Part shown: positions 42,733 through 49,672 of the stretch, piece by piece
Layout of the letters: each line of letters opens with the position of its first letter
Numbering within the stretch: position 1 is the stretch's first letter
Assembly: GCF_000955975.1 (NCBI RefSeq)
Contig: NZ_JYJF01000020.1
Location: 1 to 64,000 of the forward strand
Direction: 5' to 3'
Origin: Saccharothrix sp. ST-888
GTDB lineage: Bacteria > Actinomycetota > Actinomycetes > Streptomycetales > Streptomycetaceae
DNA: 64,000 bases
Notes under the pieces: generated by a model
The model's database searches: none
What the model saw: only the letters and a program-made list of their open reading frames with translations
What the model was told of the DNA's origin: nothing
Made by a program: the position numbers and the translations under genes

Positions 42733-42762
42733 TTGGTTAATCTAAGGTATGCCTTAGCTAAC
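42733..42762 (+). promoter_or_regulatory. efe promoter with iron (DmdR/IdeR) box
   Basis: TTGGTT (42733-42738), 16-bp spacer, TAGCTA (42755-42760) form the putative promoter. The palindrome TAAGGTATGCCTTA (42743-42756), extended to about 19 bp, overlaps it and resembles the actinobacterial iron box (TTAGGTTAGGCTAACCTAA). Iron-dependent repression of efeOBU is expected. Confidence 0.7.
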
Positions 42763-42845
42763 TGGGCTGGCCCGGATCGGAGACCCGAACCCGCAGTCCA
42801 GTTCTCGCCATGCCCTGCACCGACCCTGCCCACCGTGGAGCCCTC

Positions 42846-43985
42846 ATGCCTGCCCGCAGATCCACCGCAGCCGCGCTGCTCACCCTCGCCGTGGCGACCG
42901 CCGTACTGACCGGCTGCACGGAGAAGAAGAACGACGCGGACTCGGCCGACGCGGTCCAGGTGAACGCCTCCGACAGCGCCTGCGAGCTCTCGAAGACGTC
43001 CTTCCCGAGCGGCCATGTCCAGCTGGCGGTCCACAACAAGGGCTCCAAGAGCACCGAGGTGTACGTCTACGCCCCCGGCGACCGGATCGTCACCGAGCGC
43101 GAGAACATCGGCCCCGGCACCAAGGTGACCATCTCCGCCGAGATCAAGGCCGGTTCGTACGAGGTCGCCTGCAAGCCCGGCATGGTCGGGGACGGCATCC
43201 GGCAGAAGATCACCGTGACCGGCGACGGCGCGGCGGTCAAGAGCGACCCCCGACTGGACGCCGCCGTCGCCGGGTACCGCAAGTACGCGCAGGAGCAGGC
43301 CGACCAGACCGTCCCGGTGGTCGAGCAGTTCGCCGCCGCGATCAAGGCGGGCGAGCTGGACAAGGCCAAGTCGCTGTTCGCCCCGTCCCGGGTCGGCTGG
43401 GAGCGCACCGAGCCGGTCGCCGAGAGCTTCGGTGACATCGACCCGAAGACCGACACCCGCGAGGACGGCCTGGAGCAGGGCCAGGAGTGGACCGGCTGGC
43501 ACCGCCTGGAGAAGTCCCTCTGGGCGGACAACCGGATCGGCGACGACGAGAAGAAGCTCGCCGACCAGCTGGTCGCCGACCTCAAGGACTGGCAGAAGCG
43601 CGTCGGCACCGCCGAGATCACCCCGACCAGCATGGCCAACGGCGCCAAGGAGCTGCTGGACGAGGTCGCCAAGAACAAGGTCACCGGCGAGGAGGACCGC
43701 TACAGCCACACCGACCTGTCCGACTTCGTCGCCAACGTCGAGGGCGCCAGGAAGGCGTACGAGCTGCTGAAGCCGGTCGCGGCCGAGAAGGACACGGACC
43801 TGGCGAAGACGCTGGACGGCGAGTTCGCCGCGATCGAGGCACTGCTGGCCAAGTACAAGCAGGCCGACGGGACTTACACCTCGTACGACAAGGTCGGCCA
43901 GCCGGAGCAGAAGGCGTTCTCGGACGCGGTGAACGCGCTGGCCGAGCCGCTGTCCAAGCTGGCCGCCGCCGTGGTCGTCAAGTAA
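42846..43985 (+). CDS. efeO: iron uptake lipoprotein EfeO (cupredoxin + M75 peptidase-like)
   Basis: 379 aa. Lipobox 'AVLTGC' (Cys24). Residues about 45-130 form a cupredoxin-like domain ('VQLAVHNKGSKSTEVYVYAPGD'), and residues about 140-370 form the M75-like alpha-helical domain with the metal-binding HxxE motif 'WHRLEKSLW' and 'NGAKELLDEVAKNKVTGEEDRYSHTDL'. EfeO binds ferrous/ferric iron outside the membrane for EfeU. First gene of efeO-efeB-efeU under an iron box. Confidence 0.94.
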   Translation: MPARRSTAAALLTLAVATAVLTGCTEKKNDADSADAVQVNASDSACELSKTSFPSGHVQLAVHNKGSKSTEVYVYAPGDRIVTERENIGPGTKVTISAEIKAGSYEVACKPGMVGDGIRQKITVTGDGAAVKSDPRLDAAVAGYRKYAQEQADQTVPVVEQFAAAIKAGELDKAKSLFAPSRVGWERTEPVAESFGDIDPKTDTREDGLEQGQEWTGWHRLEKSLWADNRIGDDEKKLADQLVADLKDWQKRVGTAEITPTSMANGAKELLDEVAKNKVTGEEDRYSHTDLSDFVANVEGARKAYELLKPVAAEKDTDLAKTLDGEFAAIEALLAKYKQADGTYTSYDKVGQPEQKAFSDAVNALAEPLSKLAAAVVVK

Positions 43986-44037
43986 CCAGCACTGCCGAGC
44001 AGATACCAGCATCAGTACCGGAAGGGCCCCGATCGCG

Positions 44038-45369
44038 ATGGACTCCGAGAGAGACTCCCAGCAGGCCGAGCAGCAGCCCGGGCCGCAGGCCAAGGAGCAG
44101 GCCGAGCAGCAGCCCGGCCGTGCGCCCAGCCGACGCTCCGTCATCGGCTGGGCGGGCGCCGGGGTGGCGCTGGGCGCGGCGGTGACCGGTTCGGTCGCGG
44201 CGGCCGTGCGCAGCGAGAGCAAGGCGGTCCAACTGACCGACTCCACCGTGGACATCCCGTTCTACGGCGACCACCAGGCCGGGATCGCCACCCCCGTCCA
44301 GGACCGGCTGCACTTCGCCGCCTTCGACGTCACCACCACCAGCCGGGACGCCCTGGTGCGGATGCTGAAGGAGTGGACCAAGGCGGCCGCCGCGATGACC
44401 GGCGGCCGCGAGGTCGGTACGGGCACCGCCGGTGCGCTGCCGGAGGCCCCGCCGGACGACACCGGCGAGGCGCTCGGCCTGCCCGCCTCCCGGCTGACGC
44501 TCACCATCGGCTTCGGGCCCACCCTGTTCGAGAAGCCCGGCCCGGACGGGCAGCCCGTCGACCGCTTCGGGCTGGCGGCCAGGCGCCCCGAGGCGCTGGT
44601 CGAGCTTCCCAGGTTCGCGGGCGACAGCCTCGATCCGGCCCGCAGCGGCGGCGACCTCTGCATCCAGGCCTGCGCCGACGACCCGCAGGTCGCCGTGCAC
44701 GCGATCCGCAACCTGGCCCGGATCGCCATGGGCACGGCGAGCATCCGCTGGTCGCAGCTGGGCTTCGGCAAGACCTCCTCCACCACCCCCGAGGCGCAGA
44801 CCCCGCGCAACATGATGGGCTTCAAGGACGGCACCCACAACATCGCGGGCACCGACACGGCGGCCCTGGACCGGCACGTCTGGGTCGCCCCCGGCGAGGG
44901 GCCGGAGTGGATGACCGGCGGCTCCTACCTGGTCGCCCGCCGGATCCGGATGCACATCGAGACCTGGGACCGCTCCCCGCTCAAGGACCAGGAGGACACC
45001 TTCGGCCGCACCAAGGCGGAGGGCGCCCCCTACGGCGGGCAGAAGGAGCGGGACACCCCGGACCTGGCCGCCATGCCGGCGAAGTCGCACGTCCGGCTCG
45101 CCCACCCGGACAGCAACGACGGTCTGATGATCCTGCGTCGCGGGTTCTCCTTCACCGACGGCACGGACGGCCTCGGCCGCCTGGACGCCGGTCTCTTCTT
45201 CCTCGCGTACCAGCGCGACACCCGGAAGGCGTTCGTGCCGCTCCAGCAGCGCCTGGCCTCGCACGACGCACTGAACGAGTACATCCAGCACGTCGGCTCC
45301 GCCCACTTCGCCTGCCCGCCCGGGATCCGCAAGCCGGGCGAGTGGTGGGGCCAGGCCCTGTTCGGCTGA
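44038..45369 (+). CDS. efeB: Tat-exported DyP-type peroxidase EfeB
   Basis: 443 aa. Acidic/Gln-rich N-terminus followed by a twin-arginine signal ('PSRRSVIGWAGAGVALGAAV'). DyP fold markers: 'FGPTLFEKPG', 'MGFKDGTHN' (GxxDG, distal Asp near residue 263) and 'GGSYLVARRIRMHIETWDR' with distal Arg, plus proximal His ('DAALFFLAY' region and 'RLAHP'). EfeB oxidises ferrous iron or removes iron from haem outside the membrane. It follows efeO after 52 bases. Confidence 0.92.
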   Translation: MDSERDSQQAEQQPGPQAKEQAEQQPGRAPSRRSVIGWAGAGVALGAAVTGSVAAAVRSESKAVQLTDSTVDIPFYGDHQAGIATPVQDRLHFAAFDVTTTSRDALVRMLKEWTKAAAAMTGGREVGTGTAGALPEAPPDDTGEALGLPASRLTLTIGFGPTLFEKPGPDGQPVDRFGLAARRPEALVELPRFAGDSLDPARSGGDLCIQACADDPQVAVHAIRNLARIAMGTASIRWSQLGFGKTSSTTPEAQTPRNMMGFKDGTHNIAGTDTAALDRHVWVAPGEGPEWMTGGSYLVARRIRMHIETWDRSPLKDQEDTFGRTKAEGAPYGGQKERDTPDLAAMPAKSHVRLAHPDSNDGLMILRRGFSFTDGTDGLGRLDAGLFFLAYQRDTRKAFVPLQQRLASHDALNEYIQHVGSAHFACPPGIRKPGEWWGQALFG

Positions 45370-45403
45370 CGATCTCGACCACTACCGACCCCAGGAGCCT
45401 TTT

Positions 45404-46261
45404 GTGTTCGGCAACTACCTGATCGGCCTGCGGGAGGGCCTCGAAGCCAGCCTCGTGGTCTGCATCCTGATCGCCTACCTGGTGAAGACCGGCCGCCGCG
45501 ACCGGCTCGCCCCGGTCTGGGCCGGCATCGCCGCGGCCGTGCTGCTCAGCCTGGCGTTCGGCGCGGTCCTCCAGTACGGATCCACCCAGCTGACCTTCGA
45601 GGCACAGGAGGCTCTCGGCGGCTCACTGTCGATCATCGCGGTCGGCCTGGTCACCTGGATGGTCTTCTGGATGCGTCGCACCGCCCGGCACCTGAAGGCC
45701 GAGCTGCACGGCAAGTTGGACGCCGCGCTCGCCATGGGCGGCTTCGCGCTGGTGGTCACCGCCTTCCTCGCGGTCGGCCGGGAGGGCCTGGAGACGGCGC
45801 TGTTCATCTGGACCGCCGTGCAGGCGACCAGCGACGGTGTCCGCCCGCTGCTCGGCGCGCTGTTCGGGCTGGCCACCTCGGTGGTGCTCGGCTGGCTGTT
45901 CTACCGGGGCGCGCTGAGGATCAACCTGGCCAAGTTCTTCACCTGGACCGGCGCGATGCTGGTCGTGGTCGCGGCCGGCGTCCTCGCCTACGGCGTGCAC
46001 GACCTGCAGGAGGCGGGCTGGATCCCCGGCCTGCACGACCAGCTCTTCGACATCAGCAGCACCATCCCCAAGGACAGCTGGTACGGCACCCTGCTCAAGG
46101 GCGTGTTCAACTTCCAGCCCGACCCGACGGTGCTTCAGGTGGTGGTCTGGGCGGCGTACCTCGTCCCGACGCTGCTGCTCTTCCTGCGCCGCGCCTCAGG
46201 TTCGGGCCCGGCACCGAAGCCGGTCGCGGCCGAGGCCGAGGCTGCGGCGAAGGCCGCCTGA
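45404..46261 (+). CDS. efeU: iron permease EfeU (FTR1/OFeT family)
   Basis: 285 aa, seven membrane helices. Two REGLE iron-binding motifs: 'LREGLEASLVVCILIAYL' in helix 1 and 'GREGLETALFIW' in helix 4. GTG start with AGGAG seven bases upstream. It imports iron delivered by EfeO/EfeB. Last gene of the operon; a strong terminator follows. Confidence 0.94.
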   Translation: MFGNYLIGLREGLEASLVVCILIAYLVKTGRRDRLAPVWAGIAAAVLLSLAFGAVLQYGSTQLTFEAQEALGGSLSIIAVGLVTWMVFWMRRTARHLKAELHGKLDAALAMGGFALVVTAFLAVGREGLETALFIWTAVQATSDGVRPLLGALFGLATSVVLGWLFYRGALRINLAKFFTWTGAMLVVVAAGVLAYGVHDLQEAGWIPGLHDQLFDISSTIPKDSWYGTLLKGVFNFQPDPTVLQVVVWAAYLVPTLLLFLRRASGSGPAPKPVAAEAEAAAKAA

Positions 46262-46278
46262 CCTCCGCAGATCCAGGA

Positions 46279-46314
46279 GCGCCCTGTCCCGGCTGCACGG
46301 CCGGGGCAGGGCGC
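46279..46314. terminator. bidirectional terminator between efeU and a GNAT gene
   Basis: A 15-bp stem (46279-46293 with 46300-46314, one G-U pair) with a 6-base loop lies between convergent genes. Confidence 0.85.
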
Positions 46315-46321
46315 TTCGCCG

Positions 46322-46900
46322 TCAGCCGGCCGAGGTCGGAACCCAGTAGCGCAGCACCCCGTCGCGTTCGTCCTCCAGTCGCCCGCCGCAGGCCTCGATG
46401 ACCTTGCGGGACGGGGTGTTGGTGCGGTCGCAGGTGACCAGGGCGGGGTCGATGCCGAGCTTCGCCGCGAGCGGGAGAGCCGTGCGCAGCATGCCGGTGG
46501 CGTGGCCCCGGCGACGGGCGGAGGGGCGGACGTCGTAACCGATGTGACCGCCGACTTCGAGCCAGTAGGACGTGAGCCGGTGCCGGACGGCGATCCGGGC
46601 GAGGTAGGTGTCCCCGTCCACGTACCAGAAGGTGCTGCACGGCACGTCGTACCCGAGCAGGCTGCGGGGCCCGAACGGGGTGCGGAAGCGCGCGACGAAC
46701 TCGTCGAAGACGGCGGGGTCGTGCCAGCTGTCGCCGTACTCGCGCAGGCACACTCCGGCGGTGGACTCGTCGTCCGGTCCGCCGTGGCCCAGGGCGCGGT
46801 ACTCCGCCATGGCGGCGAGGAAGGAAGTCCGGAACCGGGCCTCGGGTTCGGTGAGATGCGGCACCGGATCAGTGTGCCGATCCACCGGGCCCGGAAGCAT
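46322..46900 (-). CDS. GNAT family N-acetyltransferase
   Basis: 192 aa. The acetyl-CoA binding motif 'RPSARRRGHATGMLRTALPLAA' (R/Q-x-x-G-x-A) and the C-terminal 'NTPSRKVIEACGGRLEDERDG' are clear. The N-terminal half has 'LLGYDVPCSTFWYVDGDTYL', seen in GNAT proteins related to predicted amino-sugar or antibiotic acetyltransferases. Start uncertain: no ribosome site is visible at 46900. Confidence 0.85.
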   Translation of the reverse strand: MLPGPVDRHTDPVPHLTEPEARFRTSFLAAMAEYRALGHGGPDDESTAGVCLREYGDSWHDPAVFDEFVARFRTPFGPRSLLGYDVPCSTFWYVDGDTYLARIAVRHRLTSYWLEVGGHIGYDVRPSARRRGHATGMLRTALPLAAKLGIDPALVTCDRTNTPSRKVIEACGGRLEDERDGVLRYWVPTSAG

Positions 46901-47098
46901 CCGATTTTCGGGGCGTCGGGAGCCCTGCTCCCGGTGGAACTCGCGCCCGGCTCAAGCCTGATGGGACCTACGCTCCGGCAGGACCCGGTCCGGCGGGAGT
47001 AGTGCCGGGTCGGCCGGACCCGCCGGGGAGCGGTGCCTGACGAAAGGTCAGGCAACCCTGAGTGAGGGGGCGGAAGGTGCCATGCCTATCATGCGCTC

Positions 47099-47608
47099 AT
47101 GGGACCATTGCAACCGAACGCAGCTGAACTTGTCCTCGGCCTGGTCGTGTTCTTCCTGATCTTCGGGATTCTCGGCAAGGCCGTACTGCCGCGGATCGAG
47201 AAGACCCTCGCAGCTCGCGAGGACGCGATCGGCGGAGGCATGGAGCGCGCGGAGACCGCCCGCGCCGAGGCGCAGCGCATCTACGAGGAGTACCAGGCAG
47301 AGCTCCAGGCGGCCCGCCACGAGGCGGCTCGGCTCCGTCAGGCCGCCGCCGAGGAGGGCACGGCGCTGATCGCGGTGATCCGCGCCGAGGGCCAGCAGCA
47401 GCGTGACCAGCTCGTGGCGGAGGCCAAGGTGCAGCTGGCCGCCGACCGGATCATCGCCGAGGCCGAACTGCGCGAGGACGTCATCTCCGTCGCCACCGAG
47501 CTCGCCGGCCGGGTCGTCGGCGAACCGCTGGCAGAGCTGCCGAGGACGCGCGCCATCGCGGACGCGTTCTTCGCCGAGCTGGACGCCAAGGCGACCGCGA
47601 AGTCCTGA
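47099..47608 (+). CDS. orphan F-type ATP synthase subunit b-like protein (AtpF)
   Basis: 169 aa, the length of AtpF. One N-terminal membrane helix ('LVLGLVVFFLIFGILGKAVL') then 'PRIEKTLAAREDAIGGGMERAETARAEAQRIYEEYQAEL' and a long charged coiled coil ending 'VVGEPLAELPRTRAIADAFF'. These features match subunit b of the F1Fo peripheral stalk. No other atp genes are present. A TATCAT hexamer (47087-47092) 6 bases before the ATG suggests a leaderless message. It may be a second b-subunit that swaps into ATP synthase, or a repurposed coiled-coil protein. Confidence 0.88.
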   Translation: MGPLQPNAAELVLGLVVFFLIFGILGKAVLPRIEKTLAAREDAIGGGMERAETARAEAQRIYEEYQAELQAARHEAARLRQAAAEEGTALIAVIRAEGQQQRDQLVAEAKVQLAADRIIAEAELREDVISVATELAGRVVGEPLAELPRTRAIADAFFAELDAKATAKS

Positions 47609-47625
47609 CCGCGCCCGCAGGACAC

Positions 47626-47661
47626 AGTCGACCGCCGGACCGACGGGTCCGGCGGTCGACT
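47626..47661. terminator. strong hairpin between atpF-like and GNAT genes
   Basis: A perfect 16-bp stem (47626-47641 with 47646-47661) and a 4-base loop lie 18 bases after the AtpF-like stop and before a convergent gene. Confidence 0.88.
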
Positions 47662-47719
47662 GCCGTCCGGGCCCGGTGGTTGCCGTCCGGGCCCGGCCGG
47701 GCAGTCGGGTGCCGGGTGG

Positions 47720-48334
47720 TCAGATGAGTTCCGGGTGCCCGCGGTGGCGCTGCCACTCGGAGGCCAGGATCGACATCACCACCTCGTCCACCCACTCCCC
47801 GCCGTAGGACAGCGAGTCACGCAGGACGCCCTCCGCCACGAAGCCGGCCTTCTCGTAGCTGCGGCGGGCGCGCGGGTTGAACGCGAACACCCCCAGCGAG
47901 ATCCGGTGCAGGCCGAGTTGCTCGAAGCCGTAGCCCACGATCAGCCGCAGTGCCTCGGTGCCGAGCCCGCGGTTCTGTCCCGAAGGGGCCAGCAGGATAC
48001 GGAAGTTGCAGTTTCGGTTGGCGCTGTTCCACCTGTTCAGTACCGCCTCGCCCACGCAGGCGCCGGTCGCCCGGTCGACGACGGCCAGGTCGAGCCGGTC
48101 CGGCTGCTCGTTCCGGGTGCCGTACCAACCCCGCATCGACTGCTCGGCCTTGTCGTCCCAGGGCTCGGGATCGCTCGGTCCGCTGTCACTGCCGGTCAGC
48201 CGGCCCACCTCAGGGTCCCGGAGGAACGTGCGGATGGTCTCGGCGTCCTCGTCCAGCAGGAACGGGCGCAGGATCACCTTCTCGCCGACGAGCGTGGGTT
48301 TGACGGAGAAGTCGGCTCCGGAATGATCGTCCAT
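47720..48334 (-). CDS. GNAT N-acetyltransferase (RimJ/RimL-like)
   Basis: 204 aa. 'LVGEKVILRPFLLDEDAETI' is the RimJ/RimL N-terminus. 'GACVGEAVLNRWNSANRNCNFRILLAPSGQNRGLGTEALRLIVGY' includes the acetyl-CoA loop 'QNRGLG'. 'FNPRARRSYEKAGFVAEGVL' is the usual C-terminal block. It probably acetylates a protein N-terminus, polyamine or antibiotic; the exact target is unknown. Confidence 0.9.
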   Translation of the reverse strand: MDDHSGADFSVKPTLVGEKVILRPFLLDEDAETIRTFLRDPEVGRLTGSDSGPSDPEPWDDKAEQSMRGWYGTRNEQPDRLDLAVVDRATGACVGEAVLNRWNSANRNCNFRILLAPSGQNRGLGTEALRLIVGYGFEQLGLHRISLGVFAFNPRARRSYEKAGFVAEGVLRDSLSYGGEWVDEVVMSILASEWQRHRGHPELI

Positions 48335-48509
48335 GGGTCGATTGTGGGCAGGGCACTCGCACCGCCGCAAAGGGTTTAGCCGGACGGCACGCAGTGCCCC
48401 GGGCACCTGCGGCCGGGGCTCGGGAGGCGCCGACTTCGCAGCGGTCCGGACGAGGGCGTGGCACTCTCCGGTGGATACGCCCGAACGGGTGAACGGCACC
48501 GCGGAATGC

Positions 48510-48746
48510 TCAGGGAAGCGCCTCGGCCTGCATCGGTGTGCGGAGTGTCTGGTGCCCACCGCTCGCCAGCATCCGGACCTCGCCGCGATCGCTGATCTCG
48601 GCTCTGACGATGCCGGAGTCGTCCGCATAGACGGGATGGCCGCCGGGACCGTCCACGCCCGTGTCCTTGACGACGACCACGTCCTGCGGTCCGTGGCTGC
48701 CCGGATCGCCGGGGAATGTCAGTGCGTACCGTCGTACTCGACCCAT
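48510..48746 (-). CDS. DUF6296-like small protein
   Basis: 78 aa: 'MGRVRRYALTFPGDPGSHGP', 'QDVVVVKDTGVDGPGGHPVY' and 'DDSGIVRAEISDRGEVRMLA'. I recognise this pattern from short proteins annotated DUF6296 that are especially common in Kitasatospora. No membrane segment. Function unknown. An upstream terminator-like hairpin (48762-48798) isolates it from the mannosidase operon. Confidence 0.72.
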   Translation of the reverse strand: MGRVRRYALTFPGDPGSHGPQDVVVVKDTGVDGPGGHPVYADDSGIVRAEISDRGEVRMLASGGHQTLRTPMQAEALP

Positions 48747-48761
48747 GACCGGCCTCCTCAG

Positions 48762-48798
48762 CGGGCCCCACCGTCTATCGTACGGACGGCGGGGCCCG
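48762..48798 (-). terminator. terminator of the mannosidase operon
   Basis: CGGGCCCCACCGTC (48762-48775) pairs with 48785-48798 (one mismatch), loop 9 bases, 11 bases beyond the stop of the His-rich gene on the minus strand. Confidence 0.75.
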
Positions 48799-48808
48799 GC
48801 GGAGCGGG

Positions 48809-49672
48809 TCAGTGCCGGTGGTGGTTGTCCGGCTGGGCCGGGTCACCGGGGTGTTCCAGGCCCGGCACCAGCTGCAGACGGTGCGCGCGGGCGTGGTCGA
48901 GCCAGCGGACGAAGGCGATCCGGCGGGCGGCCGCGAGCAGCTCCGGGGCCGGGTCGGCCGGGGAGGGCGGATCGTCGCGTTCGGTGAGCAGGGTGGCCGT
49001 CCAGCCGTCGACGGTGACCGCGACGCCGGGCCCGGCGGTGCGCAGCGCGGCCGCCAGGGCGAGCGGCAGCGTCTGCGGCCGGGCGTCGAACTCGCCGTCC
49101 GGTGTGGCGATCCGCCAGAGCGGGCCGCCCTCGGCCGGCCGCTCCTGGACGGCGGTTCGGTAGCGGGCGACCTCGTCGGGGGAGAGGGCCACCTCGGCGG
49201 TCACGGCCCGGTACACCGCCCGCACGGCGGCGCTGCCCTCGAACGCGGCGGCGGCGATCGAGCCGAGCTCGACGGCGGCGCGCTGGTCGAGCCGGGCGGG
49301 CGGCGCCTGCCCGCCGCCCGGGCCGGGACCCTCGGTGTCCAGCCCGCGTGCGGCGGCCTCGGCGCCACAGAGCTCCTCGGTCAGCACCACCTGCGCGACC
49401 CAGCGGGTCAGCTGGCGGTCCTCGGTGCTCCCGGGGACGGGCAGCGCCGATGAGCGGGGCCCGCCGCGCAGGGCGGCGAGGCGGCGGTCGAGCTCGGTCC
49501 TGGGCAGCGGTCGGCCGTCGAGCAGACCGAGGATCCCGGGCGCGGGGTGATCGCACGAGTGCCCGTGCGCGTGCCCATGACCGTGCGTCTGCCCGTGCCC
49601 CTGCGGGTGCGGGTGGCCGTGTCGCCCACGCCGTCCGTGCTGTCCGTGCTGTCCGGGCGTCGTGGTGCTCAC
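48809..49672 (-). CDS. His-rich N-terminus protein, coupled to alpha-mannosidase; unknown function
   Basis: 287 aa. The GTG start overlaps the mannosidase TGA (GTGA), implying translational coupling. Residues 8-42 are a His/Gly-rich run ('HGHPHPQGHGQTHGHGHAHG') with one Cys, a likely metal-binding segment. Next 'ILGLLDGRPLPRTELDRRLAAL' and 'LTRWVAQVVLTEELCGAEAAARG' resemble the N-terminal helical chaperone domain of SurA/PrsA-type proteins, but no parvulin domain is evident. 'LSPDEVARYRTAVQERP' and 'TPDGEFDARPQTLPLALAAAL' follow. No signal peptide. I do not know this family; position suggests a role in folding or metal loading of the adjacent mannosidase (inference). Confidence 0.78.
   Translation of the reverse strand: MSTTTPGQHGQHGRRGRHGHPHPQGHGQTHGHGHAHGHSCDHPAPGILGLLDGRPLPRTELDRRLAALRGGPRSSALPVPGSTEDRQLTRWVAQVVLTEELCGAEAAARGLDTEGPGPGGGQAPPARLDQRAAVELGSIAAAAFEGSAAVRAVYRAVTAEVALSPDEVARYRTAVQERPAEGGPLWRIATPDGEFDARPQTLPLALAAALRTAGPGVAVTVDGWTATLLTERDDPPSPADPAPELLAAARRIAFVRWLDHARAHRLQLVPGLEHPGDPAQPDNHHRH

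Noticed and set aside
49547..49640. Repetitive GTGCGTG-type DNA as a possible simple repeat or Z-DNA element
   Set aside because: It is explained as codons for the His/Gly tract of the coupled protein at 48809-49672.
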